NCBI GenBank assembly: GCA_964500205.1
Contig: CAZCNS010000003.1
Coordinates: forward strand, 1 to 64,000
Length of the DNA stretch: 64,000 nucleotides
Direction: 5' to 3'
From: UBA10329 sp964500205
GTDB taxonomy: Bacteria; Bacteroidota; Bacteroidia; UBA10329
Position 1 is the first letter of the stretch. Each line of letters begins with the position of its first letter. The notes under the pieces are model-generated. The model worked only from the letters and a program-made list of their open reading frames with translations. It was not told the origin of the DNA and ran no database searches. Below, one piece after another: positions 42,845 through 50,258 of this stretch. Position numbers and translations under genes: made by a program.

Positions 42845-43039
42845 TCAAATGTGCGCCAACGGTATCGGATATGAAACGTGGGACATCTCGGAGCTGTTCA
42901 TCAGTCCATAGAGACAAAGTTTGTTGAGAACCAAAAACTTGCGGAAACCACTGTCCGCCCTATGTTTTATACCCATTGTGTGGCATAGTTTTAATTTTTC
43001 ATTGTCATCGTCTCCAAGATTGAGTCTCAATTTACGCAT
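42845..43039 (-). CDS. Possible small protein next to the PIN gene
   Basis: The product would be 64 residues, starting MRKLRLNLGDDDNEKLKLCH. It begins 6 bp after the PIN gene stop and ends 3 bp before the winged-helix gene start, so it would fill the gap in a minus-strand run. The N-terminal half is protein-like; the C-terminal part less so. It may be an antitoxin-like partner or not a gene at all. Confidence 0.35.
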   Translation of the reverse strand: MRKLRLNLGDDDNEKLKLCHTMGIKHRADSGFRKFLVLNKLCLYGLMNSSEMSHVSYPIPLAHI

Positions 43040-43045
43040 CGTCTC

Positions 43046-43909
43046 TTAGAGCTCATTTATTTTCATGTTTTCTTGGAGTATTTTCATTGTTTCTTGGAAG
43101 TTGTGCATCTGATAGTTGCGCATTGAGACATCGATTACTTTTTCTTCTTCCTTAATCATTTCTTCCGTAACAGGAATTTCTACGAGTTGAAATGCCTTAC
43201 TTAGTTTGTCAGTCAGAATGATTTTTCGTTTCTGGCTAATTCGTTGTTTAAACTCTTGCTTCAGCCAATCATTTAAAAATGATTCATCTTCATAATTGCA
43301 ACCATAGTCCGAGTCGCGAGTAACAAGGATAATGTGTTTTCCTGATGTTTCAGCACAATTCAAAATCCACTCCCAATTAACTGCGTCTCCAATGGAATTG
43401 TCAGCTTTCTTTCTAGGTGGATATCCAAGGATAAAACGCTTCTTAGCTAGATTTCGAATTTTGAAACGAATTTTGTTCTCACGGTTCAAATTTATTGGTG
43501 AGCTATGTTTGAAAAGCTTTTGAAGTGATTTGTAAACAGGGTCATTATAGCTTGGATTCTTTAATATTTTATCAATGCGTCCTTTTAGCTCCTTTTGTTT
43601 TTTTGAGATGTCCTTTTTGGACTTTTCAATCATTTCAACTGCTTTTGCATTGGATAAGATTGCTGGAACACTTATGCTGACATTGTTCATTTTTTTCACT
43701 TCACCAATAGATTCAAGAATTACAGCTTGCCTATTTTTCTTGAACTCCATTTCAACTTGAGAGGAAGTTATGATTAAGTCCTTGTGCTTTTCAATTTCGT
43801 CCAAATATTTCATTGAAACATCGGATTTTCTAATTCGATAGAAGTCCAGGAGGATATTTGTGTCAATAAAAATTAGAGCATCAATTTTCTCAATTTTCTT
43901 TTTTGCCAT
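43046..43909 (-). CDS. PIN-domain protein (DUF4935-like)
   Basis: This 287-residue Lys-rich protein has the PIN ribonuclease fold shown by the N-terminal DALIFIDTNILLDFY (first catalytic Asp), TSSQVEMEFKKN (Glu), SIGDAVNWEWILNCAE (Asp/Glu) and ILVTRDSDYGC (last Asp). Spacing fits the longer PF16289-type PIN proteins, with a helical insertion of about 100 residues. It is a probable metal-dependent RNase, possibly a toxin or defence effector. AT content is far higher than the chromosome average here, indicating acquisition. Confidence 0.83.
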   Translation of the reverse strand: MAKKKIEKIDALIFIDTNILLDFYRIRKSDVSMKYLDEIEKHKDLIITSSQVEMEFKKNRQAVILESIGEVKKMNNVSISVPAILSNAKAVEMIEKSKKDISKKQKELKGRIDKILKNPSYNDPVYKSLQKLFKHSSPINLNRENKIRFKIRNLAKKRFILGYPPRKKADNSIGDAVNWEWILNCAETSGKHIILVTRDSDYGCNYEDESFLNDWLKQEFKQRISQKRKIILTDKLSKAFQLVEIPVTEEMIKEEEKVIDVSMRNYQMHNFQETMKILQENMKINEL

Positions 43910-44754
43910 CCATCTTGTATTAAATTATGTCTAACATTGGCTGAATGCAACCAGTTACATATAGCTGGATTTGCCAAAATCATTTCAAACGTTTGTTTTT
44001 TAATTTGTTCTCATCAAAAAAGCAGGCTAATTAGCCTCAGACATTTCTGAGAGCATGTTCCATTTCGGGGCTATTCTGGTCGAGGTGTGGTTGCGACTGC
44101 AACGCTCAACTGCCACACCAACATCTCCACTGTCCATGTCCCTGTTCCTTTGGTCAGAGGCAAATCTATGACATAGAACATTATGTTGGACAGGGTGGAT
44201 TGAACTTTTTGGTACAAGGGGGCTTGTCAATTAAGAATTAAGAACTAAAAATTATGAATTGAGGTCTCGGATGGGCGGAATCGCGCATGGGCGGGATTTC
44301 GCTGCGCTTAACGGGGGCGAGGGGTGCTTGTCAATTAAAAATTAAGAATTAAAAATTAAGAATTGAGGTCCCGCATGGCCGGGATTTCTCCCGCAGTCGC
44401 AGGATTCCGCTGCGCCCGAGGCGGTTCGCCAATCGCCAATCGCCAATCGCCAATCTCCAATCTCCAATCGCCAATCTCTAATCGCCAATCGCCAATCACC
44501 AACCTCCAATCACCAATCGTGATTCCCCATGATTTTCCGTCCCTGCGGGATGCTCACAATGACCCACCCTCATGGGCAGACGCATGACGGGCCGCAGCAT
44601 CGGAATGACGATGCAACGCCTCGCGACACGAGAAAATGTCAGGTAAAGTTGTGTCGTATGGATTTAAACTCTATTTTCGTATGTCATTTCGGTCTCGGAG
44701 GTCATTGTGAGACGGGGATAGGGAGGCATTCGGGACCGGCTATCTGCACTGCGC
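43910..44754. other. Gene-free stretch with repeats
   Basis: No convincing gene. 43910-44220 is AT-rich with a possible decayed reading on the minus strand. 44226-44400 is a composite of AATTAAGAATTAAAAATTA elements and degenerate family A palindromes. 44427-44519 is a minisatellite of 7-8 bp words (CAATCGC, CAATCTC, CAATCAC). 44520-44754 is unique sequence, presumably holding the LytTR gene promoter. Confidence 0.6.
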
Positions 44755-45159
44755 ATGAGCCGGATACAACCCCTCGAAACCTGTTTTGTCGCCCTGCTGG
44801 AACAGCAGAAGGCCGTGTCTGTCAAGGTAAGGGACGGAAGCGAATGGTACCCGCTGTCGGCCCATCAGATCATCATGGCGCGGTGCGAGGGCCACTACTG
44901 CACCCTGACCACGGCCAACAGAGTGAACGGGGCGCTGTCTGAGATCCGCGACCTGCGCATCAACCTCAAGGAGTTCGAAGGGTTGCAGGAGCTGTGCATC
45001 TGCCGCATCAGCCGCAATGTAGTGGTGAACCTGGCCTATCTGCACCGGGTCGAAAAACGCTTCACCATCTATCTGGAGCATGCCCCCGCGCTGCCCATCG
45101 AGGTGGGCGAGTCCTATAAGGAGGAATTCATTCGCGCCATGGAACGATTGGGGCTCTGA
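44755..45159 (+). CDS. Stand-alone LytTR DNA-binding protein
   Basis: The product has 134 residues. The LytTR domain covers about residues 25-130: LSAHQIIMARCEGHYCTLTT, then the DNA-contact segment CICRISRNVVVNLAYLHRVE. There is no receiver domain. The LytTR family usually activates by binding two direct repeats upstream of targets. The gene lies directly upstream of the tandem-repeat block and a secreted-type protein, its most likely target. Confidence 0.87.
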   Translation: MSRIQPLETCFVALLEQQKAVSVKVRDGSEWYPLSAHQIIMARCEGHYCTLTTANRVNGALSEIRDLRINLKEFEGLQELCICRISRNVVVNLAYLHRVEKRFTIYLEHAPALPIEVGESYKEEFIRAMERLGL

Positions 45160-45475
45160 GCCTGCACCGGGCAGCGGCCCGGCAGGCGGCCCCCTTCCAT
45201 TTTCCCTGAATGGCAGCACTTGCCCAAGCGGCTCACGTCAAAATTCGCATGATTCACGTCATAAACAGGGCTGTTTGTGACATTATTCATTTCGGCATCC
45301 TGAAGCGCGATACACTTGCATCGCGTTCTTTGACATCCGGGCCATTACAATGTATAAAGGTGCAGCACGCTGCACCGCATTACCTCAGTGCCGTGATGCC
45401 CCGCACCGCCCCCTTCGCCAATATCCACCCGCGCCCCAGCTACCCGCACATCGACAAAGGACCTCTGCACATGCG

Positions 45476-45706
45476 CAAGACTTGATCGCAGGCATGCAAG
45501 ACCTGATCGCAGGCACGCAAGATGTGATCGCGGGCACGCAAGACCTGATCGCAGGCACGCAAGACCTGATCGCAGGCACGCAAGACCTGATCGCAAGTAC
45601 GCAAGACCTGATCGCAGGCACGCAAGACCTGATCGCAGGCACGCAAGACCTGATCGCAGGCAAGCAAGACCTGATTGCAGGCATGCAAGACGTGATCGCT
45701 CTTGAG
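45476..45706 (+). repeat. Eleven 21-bp tandem repeats
   Basis: Eleven consecutive units of consensus CAAGACCTGATCGCAGGCACG have no length change, so all keep frame. One frame reads QDLIAGT as perfect heptads within an open frame from 45350 to 45856, but five of the six frames stay open through the block, so coding is unproven. The block lies between the LytTR gene and the FN3-like gene. Outer units have more substitutions than central ones. Confidence 0.85.
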
Positions 45707-45848
45707 CAAGAGGCTTCCGCTCATCGACAAGGCTTATGCCTTCAGCTACGGCCCACGGACGGAGGATACGGCCCTATAGGGAGGGGAGCTTGCGGATCAG
45801 CGCGGCAGATCGCCCATGGCGACTCCATGGATTCATCATTCAATCATC

Positions 45849-46592
45849 ATGTCTAACCAACAAAATCTACAGGTCATGAGCAACATCAGATGCATACGCA
45901 ATTTCAAACGGATCAAGGTCGATGAGCTGGACAACTTCGGCTTCGGGGTGCGCGATGGGATCTACGGCAATCCGTTGCAGTTTCCCAACCCGATCTTCCC
46001 ACAGCCGCAGTTCGAGCAGTTTGTGGTCAACTACAGCAATACGAGGGCAGCCTACACCAATGGGGGCAACGCACAAAAGGGCCCTTACCTCATAGCCCGC
46101 AATGAGCTGATAGGCGCCCTTGAGACCATGGCCGACTACGTGGATGGCGAGGCCAGGGGCTCTGAGGCCATCATACTGATGGGCGGATTCGTGCCCACCA
46201 AGGGCAACAGCAGTTCGTCACCCAAGCCTGTGCAACCCACGGGCGTCATTCTGCGCCACGAGTCCACTGGCGTGCTGCGGGTCGAGTGCGACAATCAGGT
46301 GGCGGTGGACACCTACCTCTGCATCCTCACGGCCAATGGGCCCATACCTGAGGGCATCAACGTGACCGAAAACGGCCAGATCATTGGCATGGGCAGCTCC
46401 AAGCCGGAGACCGCACAGGCCATGACGGCCCTGAGCTTCATAGGCCCCGACTTCGTGTTCGACCTCAACAAGAGCCGAAAGAAGATCTTCTCGGGTCTGG
46501 TTCCGGGCACGGTCTATTACGCTGCGTACATCGCCATCAACGCGCAGGGCGTGAGCAAGCTCAGCGTCCCGGCCAGCATCATGTGCGTATAA
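45849..46592 (+). CDS. Protein with C-terminal FN3-like region, unknown function
   Basis: The product has 247 residues from ATG 45849; an alternative start at 45876 (MSNIRCIRNFKRI) is equally good. No signal peptide is visible. The N-terminal part, KVDELDNFGFGVRDGIYGN and QFEQFVVNYSNTRAAYTNGG, fits Bacteroidota proteins of unknown function. The C-terminal half looks like a fibronectin III-type domain (IFSGLVPGTVYYAAYIAIN). It may be controlled by the LytTR regulator upstream. Confidence 0.72.
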   Translation: MSNQQNLQVMSNIRCIRNFKRIKVDELDNFGFGVRDGIYGNPLQFPNPIFPQPQFEQFVVNYSNTRAAYTNGGNAQKGPYLIARNELIGALETMADYVDGEARGSEAIILMGGFVPTKGNSSSSPKPVQPTGVILRHESTGVLRVECDNQVAVDTYLCILTANGPIPEGINVTENGQIIGMGSSKPETAQAMTALSFIGPDFVFDLNKSRKKIFSGLVPGTVYYAAYIAINAQGVSKLSVPASIMCV

Positions 46593-46665
46593 TTTGCCGC
46601 GCCTCCTGTCCCGCCTTGCTCGTCCGTCCGCCTCAGGCGGACAGATGGGTGGGGCGGGATTTTTT

Positions 46666-46757
46666 TGATTGCTGATTGTTGATTGCTGATTGTTGATTGC
46701 GGATTGCTGATTGCTGATTGTTGATTGTTGATTGCGGATTGTTGATTGCGGATTGCT
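46666..46757 (+). repeat. ATTGCTG/ATTGTTG minisatellite
   Basis: About a dozen 7-bp words of the type GATTGCT, GATTGTT and GATTGCG lie in the gap before the SRAP gene. They are followed by TTGAAAATTGAAAATC words and the AT-rich TTTTTAATT element to 46890. No gene. Confidence 0.75.
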
Positions 46758-46903
46758 GCGACCCGCGACCCGCTCCCTTCCCTCCGCTACAATTGAAAAT
46801 TGAAAATCGGATATTGAAAATTGTAAATTGCCGATCATATCCCATGACTGCGGGGCCGATTGATAATTTTTAATTGCTAATTTTTAATTTGAACTTTCAT
46901 CCC

Positions 46904-47866
46904 ATGTGCTACGACATCCAGACCGGCCTTCAACGTGCCATCAAGCTTGCCCAACGGAAGGGCGAGACCCGCGAACAGATCGACCGCCTCATCGCGGAAT
47001 ACAACGCCCGGTACCCCGATGCGCCCACGCCCTCGCTGCATTGGCATGTGAGCGGATTTGCCCACCCGGTGCTGCCCGTCATCTGCTTTAAGGAAGACCG
47101 GCTGACCCTCGAGACCCGCCAATGGGGCCTCATACCCCGCTGGTGCAAGGACATGCCCACGGCCCTCAAGCTGCGCACCCAATGCCTCAACGCCCGCTGC
47201 GAGACCCTCTTCGAGAAGCCCGCCTTCCGCAGTGCCGCCCCGGGCCAGCGGGCCGTGCTCGTGGTCGATGCCTTCTACGAGCACCACCACTTCGGGGGGC
47301 GCACCTATCCCTTCCGCATCCACCGCAAGGACGGCCAGCCCATCGTCATGGCCGCGCTCTATGAGGACTGGACAGACAGCACCACGGGCGAGGTCTTCTC
47401 CACCTTCGCCATCGTCACCACCGTGGGCAATGCCCTCATGGCGGCCATCCACAACAACCCCAAGCTGGAGGCCGGCCCGCGCATGCCCCTCATGCTCGAA
47501 GGCGATGCGCTCGACCTCTGGCTCAGCCCTCACGCCACGGAGGACGAATTGCGCGACTTCCTCCACCAGAGGCCGATGCCCGAAGCGCGGGGTCACTCCC
47601 CCTTCTTAAAGGGGGTGCCCGCCAGAGGCGGGCGGGGGCACTCCCCCTTCTTAAAGGGGGTGCCCGCCAGAGGCGGGCGGGGGATTCCCGAACCCGAAAC
47701 CTCAAACCCTCTAACCGCCCACCCCGTGCGCCCCCTGCGCGGAAAGGCTGCCCTGGGCAACGTGCCCGAAGCGGCTGCGGCCTACGACTATCCCGAACTG
47801 GCCATGGTGCTGGGGGAGATTTTGGGGGAGGGGGGCGATGAGCCAATTAGCGAATTAGGCAATTAG
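46904..47866 (+). CDS. SRAP domain DNA-protein crosslinking protein (HMCES/YedK family)
   Basis: The product has 320 residues starting MCYDIQTGLQR at ATG 46904, which places the catalytic Cys at position 2 as required. Other SRAP residues are visible: CLNARCETLFEKPAF (Asn), VVDAFYEHHHFGG (Glu) and MAAIHNNPKLEAGPRMPLML (His and RMP). The family covalently shields abasic sites in single-stranded DNA. After the domain, two in-frame copies of a palindromic repeat add HSPFLKGVPARGGRG twice, followed by a tail ending GDEPISELGN. The gene's last 78 bp recur at 49912. Confidence 0.9.
   Translation: MCYDIQTGLQRAIKLAQRKGETREQIDRLIAEYNARYPDAPTPSLHWHVSGFAHPVLPVICFKEDRLTLETRQWGLIPRWCKDMPTALKLRTQCLNARCETLFEKPAFRSAAPGQRAVLVVDAFYEHHHFGGRTYPFRIHRKDGQPIVMAALYEDWTDSTTGEVFSTFAIVTTVGNALMAAIHNNPKLEAGPRMPLMLEGDALDLWLSPHATEDELRDFLHQRPMPEARGHSPFLKGVPARGGRGHSPFLKGVPARGGRGIPEPETSNPLTAHPVRPLRGKAALGNVPEAAAAYDYPELAMVLGEILGEGGDEPISELGN
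47594..47683 (+). repeat. Two 45-bp palindromic units inside the SRAP gene
   Basis: Units 47594-47638 and 47639-47683 are identical. Each contains the hairpins CCCCCTT-CTT-AAGGGGG and CCCGCC-AGA-GGCGGG. At 45 bp they preserve frame and read as a 15-residue repeat. The GCCAGAGGCGG hairpin is the same as in intergenic repeats at 47908 and 50090. Confidence 0.85.
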
Positions 47867-48072
47867 GCAATTAGCTAATTAGCGAATTAGGCAATTAGCG
47901 AACCGAACCGCCAGAGGCGGTGAGCTCACTGCGGAACGCAGTAACTACCGAACCGACCGAAGGGAGCTTCCCGCAGGTGCGGGACTTTATGCAGTAACTA
48001 CCGAACCGACCGAACCGAACTGCTTTAGGTGGTGGAATCACGGAGACCGAAAAATTCTATCAATCACATCAG
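47859..48072 (+). repeat. AATTAGC/REP repeat block upstream of the TcmP operon
   Basis: The block starts with five to six GCAATTAG/CGAATTAG words. Hairpin units follow: CCGCC-AGA-GGCGG, CTGCG-GAA-CGCAG, CCGAACCGACCGAA and CCCGC-AGGT-GCGGG. It ends near ATCACGGAGACC. The same word series, in a different order, fills 49990-50117 before the DUF499 operon. Confidence 0.75.
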
Positions 48073-48126
48073 ACCATAACTGAGCGGAGCGACCTCACGG
48101 ACACAAAATTGTTTTGAAAATAAAGT

Positions 48127-48149
48127 AGTCCGTAAATAGGTTACGGACT
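48127..48149 (+). promoter_or_regulatory. Hairpin leader element, TcmP operon
   Basis: Arms AGTCCGTAA and TTACGGACT are a perfect 9-bp inverted repeat around the loop ATAGG. The core CCGTAAATAGGTTACGG and the following CTGC recur at 50136-50158. The 3' edge is 99 nt before the TcmP start codon. It may be an operator, an RNA hairpin or a recombination site. Confidence 0.6.
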
Positions 48150-48248
48150 GCCCCCGTTGGTTTGCCGCATAGCCTTCGCATTCGCGTGTATGAGGGGCTG
48201 GAGATTTGAAAACGGTATTAGATTAGCCCCTTCTTAACCAATCGGACA

Positions 48249-49166
48249 ATGGTCACAACAAGCATCGTTGAAGAGCCCCGCGAGGAATGGGGCGGCCCGT
48301 GGACGGAAAAGAAGCTCAAGGCGTTTCAGAATTACGTGGTGGCCTACCTGACCATCATGAACAGGAACCCCTATTGGGAAACCATCTATTTTGATGGCTT
48401 TGCCGGAAGCGGTTCACGTAAAGAGAAAGTGGACAACGACCTCTATCTGGAATTGGACATCACCGAGGAGGAACAGGGCTACAAGGGTGCAGCACAGCGC
48501 CTTTCCGAACTGGACGAACCTTATCGTTTCGACTTCTACTACTTTGTGGACAAGGATAAGACCGCTGTCCAGAAACTGGACGCCAAGCTCAGACCCTTGA
48601 ATGAAGGCAAGAAGGGAAACCTTCAGTTCCGATCCGGTGACTGCAATGCCGCACTGCTGAAATTGGCAGAGGCGTTGCACCACAAGAAGAGCACTCAGGG
48701 AAAAGCACTGAAATATGCCGCACTGCTTTTTCTCGACCCCTTTGGAATGCACATTGATTGGAGTTCGCTCGAACAGTTGCGCGATACACGGTCGGACATC
48801 TGGATTTTGCTTCCGACTGCGGTCATTGTCAACCGTTTGCTCGACCGCAAGGGAGAATTGCAGGCATCGGCCAAACTTTCCTCTTACTTCGGACTGTCGG
48901 AAGAGGAAATCAGAAGTCGTTTCTATCTGCCCACAGGGCAGCAGAGCATGTTCGGGGACGATGAACACTTCAAGAAGGTGGCCGACCCTATCAACACCAT
49001 TTCCAAGCTGTACATTGAGCGCTTGAAAACCATCTGGAGCCATGTGACGGAGAAACCCCTGCGATTGAACAACCGCAAGGGTGCCCCGCTTTTCCATTTT
49101 GTTTTCGCATCGAACAACGCCAGCGCATTGGGCATTGCCAACGACATCATCAAAAATGTGAACTGA
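48249..49166 (+). CDS. tcmP: Three-Cys-motif partner protein TcmP
   Basis: This 305-residue protein has the family signature TIYFDGFAGSGSRKEK near residue 47, then FYYFVDKDKTAVQKLDAKL and LLFLDPFGMHIDWSSLEQL. These resemble the first, second and fourth motifs of a Rossmann-type methyltransferase fold. TcmP is normally encoded beside a three-Cys radical-SAM-like protein, as here: its stop overlaps the next start (TGATG). Biochemical role is unknown; association with mobile and defence loci is common. Confidence 0.85.
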   Translation: MVTTSIVEEPREEWGGPWTEKKLKAFQNYVVAYLTIMNRNPYWETIYFDGFAGSGSRKEKVDNDLYLELDITEEEQGYKGAAQRLSELDEPYRFDFYYFVDKDKTAVQKLDAKLRPLNEGKKGNLQFRSGDCNAALLKLAEALHHKKSTQGKALKYAALLFLDPFGMHIDWSSLEQLRDTRSDIWILLPTAVIVNRLLDRKGELQASAKLSSYFGLSEEEIRSRFYLPTGQQSMFGDDEHFKKVADPINTISKLYIERLKTIWSHVTEKPLRLNNRKGAPLFHFVFASNNASALGIANDIIKNVN

Positions 49167-49882
49167 TGGCACAGTCGAGCATTGAGTGGACAGAGAACAC
49201 ATGGAATCCCGTAACGGGATGCGACAAGATATCGGCAGGATGCAAATTCTGCTATGCTGAGGTCATGACCAAAAGGCTCACGGCCATGGGCGCAGAGAAA
49301 TACAAGGACGGCTTTGCCGTGCGCGAACACCCCGTTGCCCTGCGCGACCCTTACCTATGGAAAAAACCAAAGGTGGTGTTCGTCAACAGCATGAGCGACC
49401 TGTTTCATGAAAAGGTCTCGGTAGCGTTCATACAACGGGTCTTTGCCGTGATGAACGATACCGACCACGTGTATCAGGTGCTTACCAAACGTGCCGACCG
49501 CCTGTTGGAATTGGACCGACAGGGCTTGCTCGATTGGGGGCACAACATCTGGATGGGCACCTCGGTCGAGGACGCCCGCGTTACGCACCGCATTGACAGC
49601 TTGCGAAAGACAGGTGCCCGTGTCAAATTCCTCAGCTGCGAACCACTCATCGGCCCATTGCCCGACCTCAACCTGCAAGGCATCGACTGGGTCATCGTAG
49701 GGGGCGAAAGCGGCCGCAGGCCGCGCCCCATGGATGCAGACTGGGTGCTCGACATTAAAGACCAATGCGAAGCACAGCGCACCAAGTTCTTCTTCAAACA
49801 ATGGGGCGGCACCAATAAGAAAAAGGCCGGTCGCAGCTTGGCGGGAAGGACGTATGACGAGATGCCTGCCCTTACGCTTTGA
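49166..49882 (+). CDS. DUF5131 (phage Gp37/Gp68) three-Cys-motif protein
   Basis: The product has 238 residues. N-terminal IEWTENTWNPVTGCDKIS leads into Cys19, Cys26 and Cys29 (GCDKISAGCKFCYAE), the cluster-binding three-Cys motif. Later family blocks are KVVFVNSMSDLFHE, YQVLTKRADRL, WMGTSVEDARV, FLSCEPLIGPL and IVGGESGRRPRPM. It is probably an Fe-S radical-SAM-related enzyme acting with TcmP. A remnant of the same gene start lies at 62032. Confidence 0.87.
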   Translation: MAQSSIEWTENTWNPVTGCDKISAGCKFCYAEVMTKRLTAMGAEKYKDGFAVREHPVALRDPYLWKKPKVVFVNSMSDLFHEKVSVAFIQRVFAVMNDTDHVYQVLTKRADRLLELDRQGLLDWGHNIWMGTSVEDARVTHRIDSLRKTGARVKFLSCEPLIGPLPDLNLQGIDWVIVGGESGRRPRPMDADWVLDIKDQCEAQRTKFFFKQWGGTNKKKAGRSLAGRTYDEMPALTL

Positions 49883-49911
49883 ACATTGAACCTACAGGAA
49901 TAACCCCGCGC

Positions 49912-49989
49912 CCTACGACTATCCCGAACTGGCCATGGTGCTGGGGGAGATTTTGGGGGAGGGGGGCGATGAGCCAATTAGCGAATTAG
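49912..49989 (+). repeat. Identical 78-bp copy of the SRAP gene 3' end
   Basis: This sequence is base-for-base identical to 47781-47858, which is the coding end of the SRAP gene. Here it has no reading frame of its own. The two copies bracket the TcmP/DUF5131 cassette, and REP-like words follow in both places. Confidence 0.92.
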
Positions 49990-50117
49990 ACAATTAGCGA
50001 ACCGACCGAAGGGAGCTCACTGCGGAACGCAGTAACTACCGAACCGCCAGAGGCGGTGAGCTCACTGCGGAACGCAGTAACTACCGAACCGCCAGAGGCG
50101 GGGAGCTCACGGAGACC
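49990..50117 (+). repeat. REP-like hairpin block upstream of the DUF499 operon
   Basis: This block repeats GAGCTCACTGCGGAACGCAG, TAACTACCGAACC and GCCAGAGGCGG words two to three times and ends in CTCACGGAGACC. It corresponds to the block at 47859-48072. No gene. Confidence 0.75.
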
Positions 50118-50135
50118 ATGGAAAGAATGATGCAA

Positions 50136-50154
50136 ACCGTAAATAGGTTACGGT
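50136..50154 (+). promoter_or_regulatory. Hairpin leader element, DUF499 operon
   Basis: Arms ACCGTAA and TTACGGT surround the loop ATAGG. Compared with the element at 48127, the outer pair has changed from T-A to A-T on both sides, so pairing is kept. The 3' edge is 104 nt before the DUF499 start codon. Confidence 0.6.
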
Positions 50155-50258
50155 CTGCTTCCTTTGTTTTGCTGCCGACATCAAAACGGAGTGCGTAAGT
50201 TCGGGCCATTAAACTGAGCACTTGAACAGGTACCTTAATCTTTTATAGAGCATTCAAA

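Noticed and set aside
44363..44587. 74-residue ORF over the CAATCGC minisatellite
   Set aside because: Entirely explained by the repeat words; no start signal or protein-like composition.
45350..45856. 168-residue ORF including the QDLIAGT heptads
   Set aside because: The flanks (Arg/Pro/Gln-rich) look non-coding, and five of six frames are open through the 21-bp array, so openness is not evidence. Kept as a repeat rather than a CDS.
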